Shown: positions 18,804 to 28,373, counted from the first letter of the stretch. The stretch: DNA of 64,000 nucleotides from Streptomyces sp. 130 (GCF_007096885.1 NZ_VJNO01000032.1:1-64000), one strand, 5' to 3'. Program-made: numbers and translations. The notes: generated by a model from the letters alone, not told the origin.

Positions 18804-20659
18804 GCCGCACCGCCCTTGGAGTCCTTCTCGTCGTCGACGATCTCGGCGTCCACGACGTCGTCCTGGGCGTCGCCCTGGGCCTGCCCGGCACCCGGCTGCG
18901 CGTCACCCTGCGGGCCGCCCTCGGCCTGGGCGTTGGCGTACATCGCCTGGCCCAGCTTCTGGGAGACGGCCGCGACCTTCTCGGTGGCCGTGCGGATCTC
19001 GGCGGAGTCCTCGCCCTTGAGCTTCTCCTTCAGCTCGCCGACCGCGGTCTCCACCTCCGTCTTCACGTCGGCCGGGACCTTGTCCTCGTTGTCCTTGAGG
19101 AACTTCTCCGTCTGGTAGACGAGCTGCTCGCCCTGGTTGCGCGACTCGGCGGCCTCGCGGCGGGCGTGGTCCTCCTCCGCGTACTTCTCGGCCTCCTCAC
19201 GCATCCGGTTGACCTCGTCCTTCGGCAGCGAGGAGCCGCCGGTGACGGTCATCTTCTGCTCCTTGCCGGTGCCGAGGTCCTTGGCCGTCACGTGCATGAT
19301 GCCGTTGGCGTCGATGTCGAAGGAGACCTCGATCTGCGGGACACCGCGCGGGGCCGGCGGCAGACCGGTCAGCTCGAACATCCCGAGCTTCTTGTTGTAC
19401 GCCGCGATCTCGCGCTCACCCTGGTAGACCTGGATCTGCACGGACGGCTGGTTGTCCTCGGCCGTGGTGAAGATCTCGGACCGCTTGGTCGGGATCGTGG
19501 TGTTGCGCTCGATGAGCTTGGTCATGATGCCGCCCTTGGTCTCGATGCCGAGGGACAGCGGGGTGACGTCGAGGAGCAGGACGTCCTTGACCTCGCCCTT
19601 GAGGACACCGGCCTGGAGCGAGGCGCCGATGGCGACGACCTCGTCCGGGTTCACACCCTTGTTGGCCTCCTGGCCGCCGGTCAGCTCCTTGACGAGCTCG
19701 GCGACGGCCGGCATGCGGGTGGAGCCACCGACGAGAACGACGTGGTCGATCTCGGAGAGCTGGATGCCCGCGTCCTTGATGACGTTGTGGAACGGGGTCT
19801 TGCAGCGGTCCAGGAGGTCCGCGGTGAGCTGCTGGAACTGCGAGCGCGTGAGCTTCTCGTCCAGGTGCAGCGGGCCCTCGGCGGAAGCCGTGATGTACGG
19901 CAGGTTGATCGTGGTCTCCGTCGAGGAGGACAGCTCGATCTTCGCCTTCTCCGCGGCCTCGCGGAGACGCTGGAGAGCCATCTTGTCCTTGGACAGGTCC
20001 ACGCCGTGCCCGTTGGCGAACTGCTTCACCAGGTAGTCGACGACGCGCTGGTCCCAGTCGTCACCACCGAGGTGGTTGTCACCGTTGGTGGCCTTCACCT
20101 CGACGACGCCGTCACCGATCTCCAGGAGGGACACGTCGAAGGTGCCGCCACCGAGGTCGAAGACGAGGATCGTCTGGTCGTCCTTGTCGAGCCCGTACGC
20201 CAGCGCGGCGGCGGTCGGCTCGTTGACGATGCGCAGGACGTTCAGGCCCGCGATCTCGCCGGCCTCCTTGGTCGCCTGGCGCTCGGAGTCGTTGAAGTAC
20301 GCCGGGACGGTGATCACCGCGTCGGTGACCTTCTCGCCCAGGTAGGACTCCGCGTCGCGCTTCAGCTTCTGCAGGATGAAGGCGCTCATCTGCTGCGGGT
20401 TGAAGCTCTTGCCGTCCAGGTCGATCTTCCAGTCAGTGCCCATGTGGCGCTTGACGGAGCGGATGGTCCTGTCGACGTTGGTCACAGCCTGGCGCTTGGC
20501 GACCTCGCCGACCAGCACCTCGCCGTTCTTCGCGAAGGCGACGACGGACGGCGTGGTCCTGGCGCCCTCTGCGTTGGTGATGACGGTGGGCTCGCCGCCT
20601 TCGAGAACGCTGACGACGGAGTTAGTCGTGCCCAGGTCGATGCCGACCGCACGTGCCAT
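18800..20659 (-). CDS. dnaK: DnaK chaperone (Hsp70)
   Basis: The 619-residue protein opens [20 protein letters not shown], has the phosphate loops ([22 protein letters not shown]) of the ATPase domain to about 360, the linker [18 protein letters not shown], and the substrate-binding domain and lid. The C-terminal tail is Gln/Gly/Ala-rich. It folds proteins and is the co-repressor of HspR. It is first in a four-gene operon. A perfect HAIR operator is 21-42 bases upstream of the start codon. Confidence 0.97.
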   Translation of the reverse strand: MARAVGIDLGTTNSVVSVLEGGEPTVITNAEGARTTPSVVAFAKNGEVLVGEVAKRQAVTNVDRTIRSVKRHMGTDWKIDLDGKSFNPQQMSAFILQKLKRDAESYLGEKVTDAVITVPAYFNDSERQATKEAGEIAGLNVLRIVNEPTAAALAYGLDKDDQTILVFDLGGGTFDVSLLEIGDGVVEVKATNGDNHLGGDDWDQRVVDYLVKQFANGHGVDLSKDKMALQRLREAAEKAKIELSSSTETTINLPYITASAEGPLHLDEKLTRSQFQQLTADLLDRCKTPFHNVIKDAGIQLSEIDHVVLVGGSTRMPAVAELVKELTGGQEANKGVNPDEVVAIGASLQAGVLKGEVKDVLLLDVTPLSLGIETKGGIMTKLIERNTTIPTKRSEIFTTAEDNQPSVQIQVYQGEREIAAYNKKLGMFELTGLPPAPRGVPQIEVSFDIDANGIMHVTAKDLGTGKEQKMTVTGGSSLPKDEVNRMREEAEKYAEEDHARREAAESRNQGEQLVYQTEKFLKDNEDKVPADVKTEVETAVGELKEKLKGEDSAEIRTATEKVAAVSQKLGQAMYANAQAEGGPQGDAQPGAGQAQGDAQDDVVDAEIVDDEKDSKGGAA

Positions 20660-20680
20660 TTCGATTCCTCCAACTGACTA

Positions 20681-20701
20681 CTTGAGTGGATCTGACTCAA
20701 G
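20681..20701. promoter_or_regulatory. HAIR operator upstream of dnaK
   Basis: CTTGAGT-GGATCTG-ACTCAAG is an exact match to the HspR inverted repeat. A degenerate copy (CTGAGT-N7-GCTCAAC, 20734-20753) lies 53 bases further upstream, in line with multiple HAIR sites known at Streptomyces dnaK promoters. Confidence 0.92.
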
Positions 20702-20908
20702 GATGCACGACTGCCCTTCCGGAGTCAACAGACCTGAGTCGGCCCGGCTCAACTTAGATGCCCCCACCATCCGCCATCGGCGACACCTGGCGTCCCCCGC
20801 GCCGCACAGCCCTCTCCCATCATGGCCGCGTGGGATCGTTCTGTCACAAAATGCCGCGAGCCGAACAAAAGCGGCATTCGATTCGCCGATTGCAGGCAGG
20901 TGCGAGCG

Positions 20909-21589
20909 ATGCGTACGCAGAATCCATGGGGAAGAGGACCCCGGCCGCGCCCCTGGCGCCCGTCCCGGGCGCCCCGGGGCTCCCGCCCGACGGCCGCGCG
21001 CCTCTCCCTGCGGGCCCTGCCGGCCGGGCCCCTTCCCCGCCCGACCGCCAAACGCACCCTCGATCTGGCCCTCGGCTCGGCCCTGCTGCTCCTCGCCTCC
21101 CCCTTGCTGGCCGCCGCCGCCCTGGCGCTCGCCGTACGGGGCCGCCGCGTGACGCGGCACTCCCCGCGCACCGGCCTGCACGGCAGCCCCTTCGTCCTGC
21201 GCTCCCTGAACACCCGGTGGCTGAGGCTGGACGTGGTTTCGCGTCTGCACCACGTGGTACGCGGTGAGCTCTCCCTCGTCGGTCCGGCACCGCTCGCCCC
21301 CGGCGACGCACGGAACGGCGCCGCTGGGGCCCGGCGCTGGCGCCAGGAGCTGAAGCCCGGACTGACCGGCCTGGCCCAGGTGCGCCACCGCTCGGGGATG
21401 CCGTGGGACGAGGCGGACCTGCTGGACCAGCACTACGCCGAGCACCAGGGGCTGCGGCTGGACCTCGCGGTCCTCGCCGAGGCCGTGCGCGTACCCCTGC
21501 GCCGGGCCGCCCACACCCTGCCGTGGCCCGGCAAGGCACGCCTGAGCGACACAGATCACCGCCTGCCCGGCTACAGGACGGCGGAATAA
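20909..21589 (+). CDS. degenerate bacterial sugar transferase (WbaP/PglC-like)
   Basis: The 226-residue product has the core of the polyprenyl-phosphate glycosyl-1-phosphate transferase family. The membrane helix is LDLALGSALLLLASPLLA, then HHVVRGELSLVGPAPL, and KPGLTGLAQVRHRSG with the LDLAVLAEAVRVPL end. The usual Lys-Phe-Arg-Thr-Met region is shortened, and the catalytic Asp-Glu dyad before the NVLRG-type segment reads Asp-Val (RLDVVSRLHHV). It is therefore probably inactive or altered. The start at 20909 is chosen because upstream codons look non-coding; the first 50 residues are Arg/Pro-rich. It faces dnaK divergently across 249 bases. Confidence 0.62.
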   Translation: MRTQNPWGRGPRPRPWRPSRAPRGSRPTAARLSLRALPAGPLPRPTAKRTLDLALGSALLLLASPLLAAAALALAVRGRRVTRHSPRTGLHGSPFVLRSLNTRWLRLDVVSRLHHVVRGELSLVGPAPLAPGDARNGAAGARRWRQELKPGLTGLAQVRHRSGMPWDEADLLDQHYAEHQGLRLDLAVLAEAVRVPLRRAAHTLPWPGKARLSDTDHRLPGYRTAE

Positions 21590-21727
21590 GTGGGTAGTGT
21601 CGGCTCGGACTGATTAAGTTACTGCTTAGTAGTAGCGATACTCGTAAGTCCCGGTGGTCACTGGAAGACCCAGTACTCGCCAGTAGTCGCTGGACCGATC
21701 CCACCTCGCAGGCCCGAGGAGCCCCCA

Positions 21728-23995
21728 ATGCAACTCGCCGCGATCATCGTGTCGCTGGTGCTGACCGTGGTCGGCGTTGCGCTCATCGCCCGAGCCGTCG
21801 CGCAGATCTACCGGTTCGTCACGCTCGGCCAGCCGGTCCCGGCCGGCAGCCGCACCGACTCCGTGAAACAGCGCACGATCACCCTGGCCAGGGAGTTCGT
21901 CGGCCACACCAGGATGAACCGATGGGGCATCATCGGCATCGCCCACTGGTTCGTCGCCGTCGGCTTCCTGACCCTGGGCCTGACCATCGTCACGGCGTAC
22001 GGCCAGCTGTTCAAGGCGGACTGGGTCCTGCCCGTCCTCGGTGGCTGGCTGCCGTACGAGGTGTACACGGAGTTCATCGCGCTCGCGACCACCGTGGGCA
22101 TCATCGTCCTCATCGCGATCCGCCAGCTGAACCTGCCCTCCCGGGCCGGCCGCAAGTCGCGTTTCGCGGGTTCGAAGATGGGCCAGGCGTACTTCGTCGA
22201 GGCCGTCATCCTCGTCATCGGCCTCGCGATCATGACGCTGCGCGGGCTCGAGGGCGCGCTGCACCACGTGGACGGCTACGAGGCCGCGTACTTCGCCTCG
22301 TACCCGCTGGTCGCGGCCTTCAAGGGGCTCAGCCTCGGCACGCTCCAGAACCTCGTCTACCTCACCGCGATGATCAAGCTCGGCGTCACCATGGCCTGGG
22401 CGATCACCGTCGGCCTCAACACCAACATGGGTGTCGCCTGGCACCGCTTCCTGGCCTTCCCGAACATCTGGTTCAAGCGGAACGCGGACGGCGCGGTGGC
22501 GCTGGGCGCGCTGCAGCCGATGACCACGGGCGGCAAGGAGATCGACTGGGAGGACCCGGCCGACGACGCGGTGTTCGGTGTCTCCCAGGTCGAGCAGTTC
22601 TCCTGGAAGGGCATCCTCGACTTCTCCACCTGCACCGAGTGCGGCCGCTGCCAGTCGCAGTGCCCCGCCTGGAACACCGGCAAGCCGCTCTCCCCGAAGC
22701 TCCTGATCATGTCCCTGCGCGACCACGCGCACGCCAAGGCCCCCTACCTGCTGGCCGGCGGCGGCAAGGACATGGAGGGCGAGGAGAAGGCGTCGGCCGA
22801 GCAGCTGAAGGACGTCCCCGCGGCCGCCCTCGCGGAGGCCGAGCGCCCGCTGATCGGCACGGTCGAGGAGAACGGCGTCATCGACCCGGACGTCCTCTGG
22901 TCCTGCACCACCTGCGGTGCGTGCGTGGAGCAGTGCCCGGTCGACATCGAGCACGTCGACCACATCGTCGACATGCGCCGCTACCAGGTGATGATCGAGT
23001 CCGCGTTCCCGTCCGAGGCCGGGACCATGCTCAAGAACCTGGAGAAGAAGGGCAACCCCTGGGGGCTCGCCAAGAAGCAGCGGGTCGAGTGGACCAAGGA
23101 GGTCGACTTCGAGGTCCCGATCGTCGGCAAGGACGTCGAGGACCTCACCGAGGTCGACTACCTCTACTGGGTCGGGTGCGCCGGCGCCCTGGAGGACCGC
23201 GCCAAGAAGACCACCAAGGCCTTCGCGGAGCTGCTCCACATCGCGGGCGTCAAGTTCGCGATCATGGGCGGCGACGAGAAGTGCACCGGTGACTCGGCCC
23301 GCCGTCTGGGCAACGAGCCGCTGTTCCAGCAGCTCGGCGCGGAGAACGTCGCGATGCTGAACATGGCGTTCGGCGAGGACGACGAGGACGACTCGACCAA
23401 GAAGGCCAAGTCCGCGAAGAAGATCGTCGCGACCTGCCCGCACTGCTTCAACACGATCGCGAACGAGTACCCGCAGCTCGGCGGCGAGTACGAGGTCATC
23501 CACCACACCCAGCTGCTCCAGCACCTCGTCGACGAGGGCAAGCTGATCCCGGTGACCCCGGTCGAGGGCCTGATCACGTACCACGACCCCTGCTACCTGG
23601 GCCGTCACAACAAGATCTACACGCCCCCGCGCGAGATCATCGCGAAGGTCCCGGGCCTCCGGAACGAGGAGATGCACCGCCACAAGGAGCGCGGCTTCTG
23701 CTGCGGCGCCGGTGGTGCCCGGATGTGGATGGAGGAGCGGATCGGCAAGCGCATCAACAACGAGCGCGTGGACGAGGCCCTCTCCCTCAACCCGGACATC
23801 GTCTCCACGGCCTGCCCGTTCTGCCTGGTCATGCTGACCGACTCGGTCAACGGCAAGAAGAACGACGGCAAGGCGAAGGAGTCCGTCCAGGTGGTGGACG
23901 TGTCCCAGCTGCTGCTCGACTCCGTGAAGACCCCGGCCGACCCGGCGGGCGAACCGGAGGCGGCGGACGAACCGGAGCCGGAACCGGCGAAGTAG
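21728..23995 (+). CDS. membrane-bound (Fe-S) oxidoreductase of the heterodisulfide-reductase/CCG type
   Basis: The 755-residue protein has about five membrane helices in the first 240 residues, resembling a respiratory cytochrome-b-like (NarI/DsrM) part. Two 4Fe-4S motifs follow (CTECGRCQSQCP and CTTCGACVEQCP). Two cysteine-rich CCG modules come next (GCAGALEDRAKK and CPHCFNTIANEYP..DPCYLG, then GFCCGAGGARMWMEE). Such proteins pass electrons between the quinone pool and an unknown partner such as ETF or a thiol-disulfide couple. The acidic tail is disordered. Two Fe-S motifs plus CCG in one chain represent a fusion of HdrB/C/E-like parts. A terminator follows. Confidence 0.85.
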   Translation: MQLAAIIVSLVLTVVGVALIARAVAQIYRFVTLGQPVPAGSRTDSVKQRTITLAREFVGHTRMNRWGIIGIAHWFVAVGFLTLGLTIVTAYGQLFKADWVLPVLGGWLPYEVYTEFIALATTVGIIVLIAIRQLNLPSRAGRKSRFAGSKMGQAYFVEAVILVIGLAIMTLRGLEGALHHVDGYEAAYFASYPLVAAFKGLSLGTLQNLVYLTAMIKLGVTMAWAITVGLNTNMGVAWHRFLAFPNIWFKRNADGAVALGALQPMTTGGKEIDWEDPADDAVFGVSQVEQFSWKGILDFSTCTECGRCQSQCPAWNTGKPLSPKLLIMSLRDHAHAKAPYLLAGGGKDMEGEEKASAEQLKDVPAAALAEAERPLIGTVEENGVIDPDVLWSCTTCGACVEQCPVDIEHVDHIVDMRRYQVMIESAFPSEAGTMLKNLEKKGNPWGLAKKQRVEWTKEVDFEVPIVGKDVEDLTEVDYLYWVGCAGALEDRAKKTTKAFAELLHIAGVKFAIMGGDEKCTGDSARRLGNEPLFQQLGAENVAMLNMAFGEDDEDDSTKKAKSAKKIVATCPHCFNTIANEYPQLGGEYEVIHHTQLLQHLVDEGKLIPVTPVEGLITYHDPCYLGRHNKIYTPPREIIAKVPGLRNEEMHRHKERGFCCGAGGARMWMEERIGKRINNERVDEALSLNPDIVSTACPFCLVMLTDSVNGKKNDGKAKESVQVVDVSQLLLDSVKTPADPAGEPEAADEPEPEPAK

Positions 23996-24018
23996 CCGGA
24001 CCGGCGTCACGGCGCGGT

Positions 24019-24060
24019 GAAGCGGCCGGACCTGCCTCGGGGGCAGGACCGGCCGCTTTC
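24019..24060 (+). terminator. terminator after the Fe-S oxidoreductase gene
   Basis: 17-bp arms (AAGCGGCCGGACCTGCC and complement with one mismatch) around a short loop, ending in CTTTC. Confidence 0.75.
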
Positions 24061-24190
24061 GCGTTGCCCCTCCACATGCTGGGGAAAACCCCCCGGGGTC
24101 CCCTTAGGGGATGTCACATCTACGCGTCAAAGGCCGGCACTTCCCCGGCCCCGGGCCCCCGTGACCGGCGGACCGGGTACGTTCGATGAC

Positions 24191-25183
24191 GTGGCTGGAT
24201 TCAGGATCGGACGCGGCCGGGACAACCGCACCCCGCAGCAAGGGCAACAGCAACCGCGGCAGCAGCCGTACGGCAATCAGGCACCGCCGCCGTACGGGCA
24301 GCAGCCATGGCCGCCGTCGGGAGGACAGGGCGCCCCTCACCACGCCGCACCGGGCTACCACGCGGGACACCAGGGGAACGGCGGACAGGGGAACGGCGGC
24401 TACCCGGGGAACGGCGGACACCACGGGAACGGCGGCTACCCGGGCGGCGGCTACACCGGCGCCGGCCCGGACGAGCCGGAGTACTTCACCGACCCGACGC
24501 CCTACCCGTATCCCCAGAGCCCCGGCCACGGAGACCCGTACGCGAACAATCCGGGTCACACGCAGGCGTTCCGCGTCGACGAGGAGCCGTACAGCGACGG
24601 CAGCGCCTACCGCGCCGGCCACGCTCCCGCGGCCCCCATGGGCCCGCGCCTGCCCTGGAAGCAGCTGCTGAGCGGCATCGTGACGCGCCCCGGCGCGACG
24701 TTCTGGCAGATGCGCGACTACGCGGTCTGGGGCCCCGCCCTGACCGTGACGTTCCTCTACGGCCTGCTGGCGCTCTTCGGCTTCGACCAGGCCCGCGACG
24801 ACGCGATCCACTCCCCGGTCTCCACGGCCGTCCCCTACGTGATCCTCACCGGCGTCTGCTTCGTGCTCGGCGGCCTGGTGCTGGGCGCGGTCACCCACAC
24901 GCTGGCCCGCCAGCTCGGCGGCGACGGCGCGTGGCAGCCCACGGTGGGCCTGTCCATGCTGATCATGTCGATCACGGACGTCCCGCGCCTGGTCTTCGCG
25001 ATGTTCCTGGGCGGCGAGAACGCGCTGGTCGTCATCCTCGGCTGGGTCACCTGGCTGGCCGCGGCGGCGCTCCTCACCTCGATGGTCAGCAAGTCGCACG
25101 ACCTGCCGTGGCCGAAGGCACTGGGCGCGTCGGCGATCCAGCTGCTGGCCCTGGTGTCGATCCTGAAGCTGGGCACGATCTAG
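24191..25183 (+). CDS. Yip1-domain membrane protein with Gly/Pro/Tyr-rich N-terminus
   Basis: The 330-residue product begins with about 150 disordered residues rich in Gly, Gln, Pro, Tyr and His (GNGGYPGNGG-type repeats). Five hydrophobic helices of the Yip1 fold follow (WGPALTVTFLYGLLALFGF, VPYVILTGVCFVLGGLVLGA, and others). The role of bacterial Yip1 proteins is unknown. The GTG at 24191 is preceded by TACGTT (24178-24183) 7 bases upstream, suggesting a leaderless message. The gene ends at a bidirectional terminator; before the element inserted, its convergent neighbour was the phosphoribosyltransferase gene. Confidence 0.72.
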   Translation: MAGFRIGRGRDNRTPQQGQQQPRQQPYGNQAPPPYGQQPWPPSGGQGAPHHAAPGYHAGHQGNGGQGNGGYPGNGGHHGNGGYPGGGYTGAGPDEPEYFTDPTPYPYPQSPGHGDPYANNPGHTQAFRVDEEPYSDGSAYRAGHAPAAPMGPRLPWKQLLSGIVTRPGATFWQMRDYAVWGPALTVTFLYGLLALFGFDQARDDAIHSPVSTAVPYVILTGVCFVLGGLVLGAVTHTLARQLGGDGAWQPTVGLSMLIMSITDVPRLVFAMFLGGENALVVILGWVTWLAAAALLTSMVSKSHDLPWPKALGASAIQLLALVSILKLGTI

Positions 25184-25200
25184 ACGGCCGCGCCGCGCAC

Positions 25201-25238
25201 ACGCCGAAGGGCCCCGGACGACCGGGGCCCTTCGGCGT
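25201..25238. terminator. bidirectional terminator, originally shared by two convergent genes
   Basis: A perfect 17-bp stem (ACGCCGAAGGGCCCCGG) with a 4-base loop. It follows the Yip1 gene and, on the other strand, the displaced native end of the phosphoribosyltransferase gene. Confidence 0.85.
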
Positions 25239-25252
25239 TCGTCACGCGTCGC

Positions 25253-25306
25253 TCAGGAGTCGAGAACCTGGCCGCTGCGCCGTACGACGGGCGGCTCCAC
25301 GCTCCA
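25253..25306 (-). pseudogene. displaced native 3' end of the phosphoribosyltransferase gene
   Basis: On the minus strand this reads W-S-V-E-P-P-V-V-R-R-S-G-Q-V-L-D-S and then TGA (stop at 25253-25255). It continues, in frame through the shared TGGAG, the FP-WSV ending of the phosphoribosyltransferase gene at 31662-32174, now 6.4 kb away. It is directly followed by the terminator at 25201-25238. It has no start codon and is a fragment separated from its gene by the integrated element. Confidence 0.85.
25302..25306. other. attL core of the integrated element
   Basis: CTCCA (TGGAG on the minus strand) is the only sequence shared at both junctions in the right reading frame. A very short common core is normal for large serine integrases. 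The exact crossover dinucleotide within it is not resolved. Confidence 0.7.
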
Positions 25307-25374
25307 GGGTGAATTGACTGTATGACAGTTGTAGTCTGGCCTCACTCTGAGATGCAGGAGGAGGCCCGCTCGTC

Positions 25375-26808
25375 ATGGCGCGCAAGGTGGGGATCTACAC
25401 CCGAATCTCTCGGGATGACGAGGGCGATGCGTTGGGCGTGGCCCGCCAGCGGCAAGACTGCGAACGTCTGGCGGATCTCAGATCCTGGCAGGCTGTGAAG
25501 GTCTACGAGGACAACGATGTGTCTGCATTCAAACGGAACGTCGTCCGCGACGAGTTCGAGCTGATGCTCAGGGACCTCGGGGCCGGCCTCATCGACGGCA
25601 TCGTCGCTTACGACCTTGATCGCCTGGCACGGCAGCCCCGCGATTTGGAACGATTGATCGAGATCTTCGACGAGCGTCCTCGGCTGTCCTTTGCCACCGT
25701 CACAAACGACATCAACATTGCGACGCCAGACGGCCGGACCATGGCACGCATCATGGTCGCCTTCGCTAACAAGTCGTCTCATGACGCGTCACGGCGAATC
25801 AAGCGTAAGCACCTGGAGCTAGCTCAACAGGGCAAGGATAGCGGCGGACCAGCGCCCTACGGGTGGCGAAAGGATGCCCGCAACCAAGTCGACCCGGAGG
25901 CAGCTCAAGCAATCCGCCAAGCTCAACGGGAGATTCTGGCTGGCGTGCGCATCGGGACAATCCGCCAGCGGTGGTGGGACGAAGGCTTGGGAAATCCGCG
26001 CGCCGGCACCAAGCGCATGGCGCACCATCACGTGGAACACATTCTCACCAACCCCCGGCTCGTCGGTTACCGGACCTATCACGGCGAGATTCTGTACGGG
26101 GAGGATGGAAAGCCAGTATCGGGCGAGTGGGAAACAATCAACACACTCGAAGAGTGGGAAGCGGTCTGCGCCGTGGTTGCAGAACGCAAGCTGGACTACC
26201 CGAACAAAAATCGAGCCCGAAAGTATCTACTTTCCGGAATCGCTCGATGCTCTCTCTGCAAGACGAAGATCCGAGGCCAAGCGAACCACAAATGGAAGCC
26301 CGAATCCAAGGCTTCTAGGTACAAGTACCAGTGCTCAGTGGTCAATGGGGGATGTGGCAAGGTCGGGCGCGTCGGCGAGCCGCTAGACCGACTCATCGTG
26401 CAACTCGTCCTGGAGGAGCAGCGCGAGCGGGCATCCGCCGCCACTGCGCCTGGCGACCAGCGATGGCCACAAGAAGACGAGCTAGAGCTTGTCTCACAGG
26501 AGATTGCGCAACTTATCGACGCCGAGAAGGCCAAGCAAATCTCAGTCTCGACACTCCTTCAAATGTTGCCTGCGAAGGAGCGGCAGCGGGACGAACTGAG
26601 GCTTTCCCGGACACGCTTCTACAAGGAGAAGAGGCAGGCCCAAGCCCAGGCCGGGGCCGGGAATCTCACCCCTGACGAATTTTTTGATCTTCCCATCGAG
26701 CGCCAACAAGAGATTATCCTGCACAGCCTCTCGGCCGTTATGATCAGTCCAGCAGGCAGGGGAAAACGAGTATTTGACCCCAGTCTTATCGAACCGGTGT
26801 GGCGCTAA
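25375..26808 (+). CDS. int: large serine recombinase (integrase)
   Basis: The 477-residue protein has the resolvase catalytic domain with Ser12 in YTRISRDDEG and the YDLDRLARQPRD segment, then the recombinase domain, a zinc ribbon (CSLC then CSVVNGGC spacing), and a coiled-coil C-terminal part. It would integrate and excise the element at the TGGAG core. The ATG at 25375 has AGGAGGAGG upstream. It starts 69 bases inside attL, the usual place for a serine integrase beside attP. Between core and gene is the palindrome ACTGT-ATG-ACAGT (25317-25329), possibly an operator. The 3' end overlaps the convergent small gene at 26786-26965. The gene looks intact. Confidence 0.93.
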   Translation: MARKVGIYTRISRDDEGDALGVARQRQDCERLADLRSWQAVKVYEDNDVSAFKRNVVRDEFELMLRDLGAGLIDGIVAYDLDRLARQPRDLERLIEIFDERPRLSFATVTNDINIATPDGRTMARIMVAFANKSSHDASRRIKRKHLELAQQGKDSGGPAPYGWRKDARNQVDPEAAQAIRQAQREILAGVRIGTIRQRWWDEGLGNPRAGTKRMAHHHVEHILTNPRLVGYRTYHGEILYGEDGKPVSGEWETINTLEEWEAVCAVVAERKLDYPNKNRARKYLLSGIARCSLCKTKIRGQANHKWKPESKASRYKYQCSVVNGGCGKVGRVGEPLDRLIVQLVLEEQRERASAATAPGDQRWPQEDELELVSQEIAQLIDAEKAKQISVSTLLQMLPAKERQRDELRLSRTRFYKEKRQAQAQAGAGNLTPDEFFDLPIERQQEIILHSLSAVMISPAGRGKRVFDPSLIEPVWR

Positions 26809-26965
26809 TAGCTCCAGTTCGCCCCTGGAGCAGGAGCGCCCGGCGCACCCATTCTTCATCCCGAGCCGGGGCGCGACGAAGATGGAGGCGCATCCACTCG
26901 TCCGTTGACATCACGCCGTGCTCCGCGTCCGGCTGCCGGGCCCGTGAACTAGTCGTCGTACTCAT
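26786..26965 (-). CDS. small ICE protein downstream of rep (excisionase position)
   Basis: A 59-residue gene that would be missed by a length cut-off. Its ATG (26963-26965) lies inside the end of the rep gene with GGGGGA 8 bases upstream. It reads MSTTTSSRARQPDAEHGVMS and then TDEWMRLHLRRAPARDEEWV, a charged, helix-rich segment; it ends ISATPVR-TAA and overlaps the convergent integrase end by 23 bases. In pSAM2 the slot between rep and int is occupied by xis. No HTH can be recognised with confidence, so an excisionase/directionality-factor role is only positional inference. A start at the GTG-ATG of residues 18-19 is also possible. Confidence 0.55.
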   Translation of the reverse strand: MSTTTSSRARQPDAEHGVMSTDEWMRLHLRRAPARDEEWVRRALLLQGRTGAISATPVR

Positions 26966-28373
26966 CGAACATTCCCCCCAGTCGCGCCTCGCGGGCGGTC
27001 TCGCGTCCGGTTTGGATGTCGCGGTGAATGGTGGCGGCGAGCCAGGATTCGCCGGGGGTGTGGCCGTGTCCGGCGTAGGTCCAGTGGGCGAGGGTGAGTG
27101 TGGAGCCCTCCGGGGCGTCGTCGGGGTCGGGTAGTCCGCGTTCGCGGCGTTCTTGGCGGGCGCGGTAGTCGGCGCGGATCTGGCGCAGGGCGCCGAGGGT
27201 GGTGGAGTAGGCGCGGGATTTGGTGGAGAAGTGGCCGCGGAAGCCGAGCATGTGGGCCCAGCGCCACAGCATCCGGTCGGGGTAGGCGTCGTCCAGGGCG
27301 TAGCAGGCTTCGATCAGGTGCCGGGCGTGGTCGGGCAGGTCGGTGAGCCTGTCCAGTTCGCCGAGTTCTCCGATGCGGCGGTCTACGGTGCCGGTGGTCT
27401 CGGCGGCTTTGGTGGCGTACTTCGCCACATACGCCGCCACCGCTTTCTCCGACAGGTCTTCGTTCGCGCTTCCCGCGCCAATGGGGCGTACGTCCACCTG
27501 CGTGCCCCACGCTAGCGTCCGGGCCGGATGGCCGCCCGAGCCGGGCAGCGGGACCGTTGCGCGGGCGGCTGCCGCCTGGATTGCGTCGGAGACCAGAGCC
27601 GTGCTGGCCCAGCTGGGGGGCGGGGTGTCGGGGCCTTCGGGGCCGTCGAGGCGGACGATGGCGTGGAAGTGGACCGCGCCGCGCTTCTGGAACTCTGCGA
27701 CCTTGCCGAAGGAGACTCGGCATACCTCGGAGGCGGCCTTCTGTGAGAGGCCGGCGCGGGTGGCGATTTCGCGGCGGAGGTAGATGGTGAAGCGTCGCCA
27801 GAGGTCGCCTGCGTGGTTGTTCCACAGCACCGCGCCCGCGTAGTCGTACGTGCCGGGGTTCAGGGCCGTGCCGAGGAGCGGGGAGTCTTCGGGGTGGTCG
27901 GTGCCACACCGGCAGACACCCCGAGCGGGGCGGTTGTGGACCGGGCCGAAGCTCGGGGCGGTGAGGGTGGCGAAGACCTTGGGGTGCGTGCGCACCGTGA
28001 CCGGGGTGCCCTTGCTGATGTCGCCGGTGAGTCCGGCGCGGATGAGGTGGAAGGTGTCGCCTGCGTAGGTCCAGGCGCAGGAGGGGCAGCGGGAGGCCCG
28101 CCGGTTCCCGCACGCGACGCGGAGGCGTCCGCCGGGTTCGCCCTGGGTGCTGTAGGAGTAGAGCACCTGCCCCGATTTGGCGTCGCGGGTGGTGGTCATC
28201 CCTTCCAGGTGGATCGGGTCCGAGCAGCCACCGGTCCGGCGGACCTGCTCCTGCCAGCGGTCGAAGCCGGGGGCGTTGGCGACGCGTAAGAGGTCGGCCA
28301 GGGTCAGCGGGTCCGTGCCCACGACCGCAGCAGCACCGGCCACGGCCGAGGGCTCGACGGGGAACGTGGTCAC
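26949..28373 (-). CDS. RepSA-like replication initiator
   Basis: The 474-residue product resembles the pSAM2-family rolling-circle replication initiator. CGNRRASRCPSCAWTYAGDT carries a Cys pair, VFATLTAPSFGPVH is a strand motif, and RGAVHFHAIVRLDG is the His-hydrophobic-His metal-binding motif. AVAAYVAKYATKAAE carries the Tyr/Lys (KYATK) motif with the putative nicking tyrosine. It would nick a double-strand origin to replicate the excised circle; the origin itself is not identified. It is the second gene of a leftward unit after a zinc-ribbon protein (2-base gap) and overlaps the small downstream gene. The upstream operators suggest KorSA-type repression. Confidence 0.87.
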   Translation of the reverse strand: MTTFPVEPSAVAGAAAVVGTDPLTLADLLRVANAPGFDRWQEQVRRTGGCSDPIHLEGMTTTRDAKSGQVLYSYSTQGEPGGRLRVACGNRRASRCPSCAWTYAGDTFHLIRAGLTGDISKGTPVTVRTHPKVFATLTAPSFGPVHNRPARGVCRCGTDHPEDSPLLGTALNPGTYDYAGAVLWNNHAGDLWRRFTIYLRREIATRAGLSQKAASEVCRVSFGKVAEFQKRGAVHFHAIVRLDGPEGPDTPPPSWASTALVSDAIQAAAARATVPLPGSGGHPARTLAWGTQVDVRPIGAGSANEDLSEKAVAAYVAKYATKAAETTGTVDRRIGELGELDRLTDLPDHARHLIEACYALDDAYPDRMLWRWAHMLGFRGHFSTKSRAYSTTLGALRQIRADYRARQERRERGLPDPDDAPEGSTLTLAHWTYAGHGHTPGESWLAATIHRDIQTGRETAREARLGGMFDEYDD

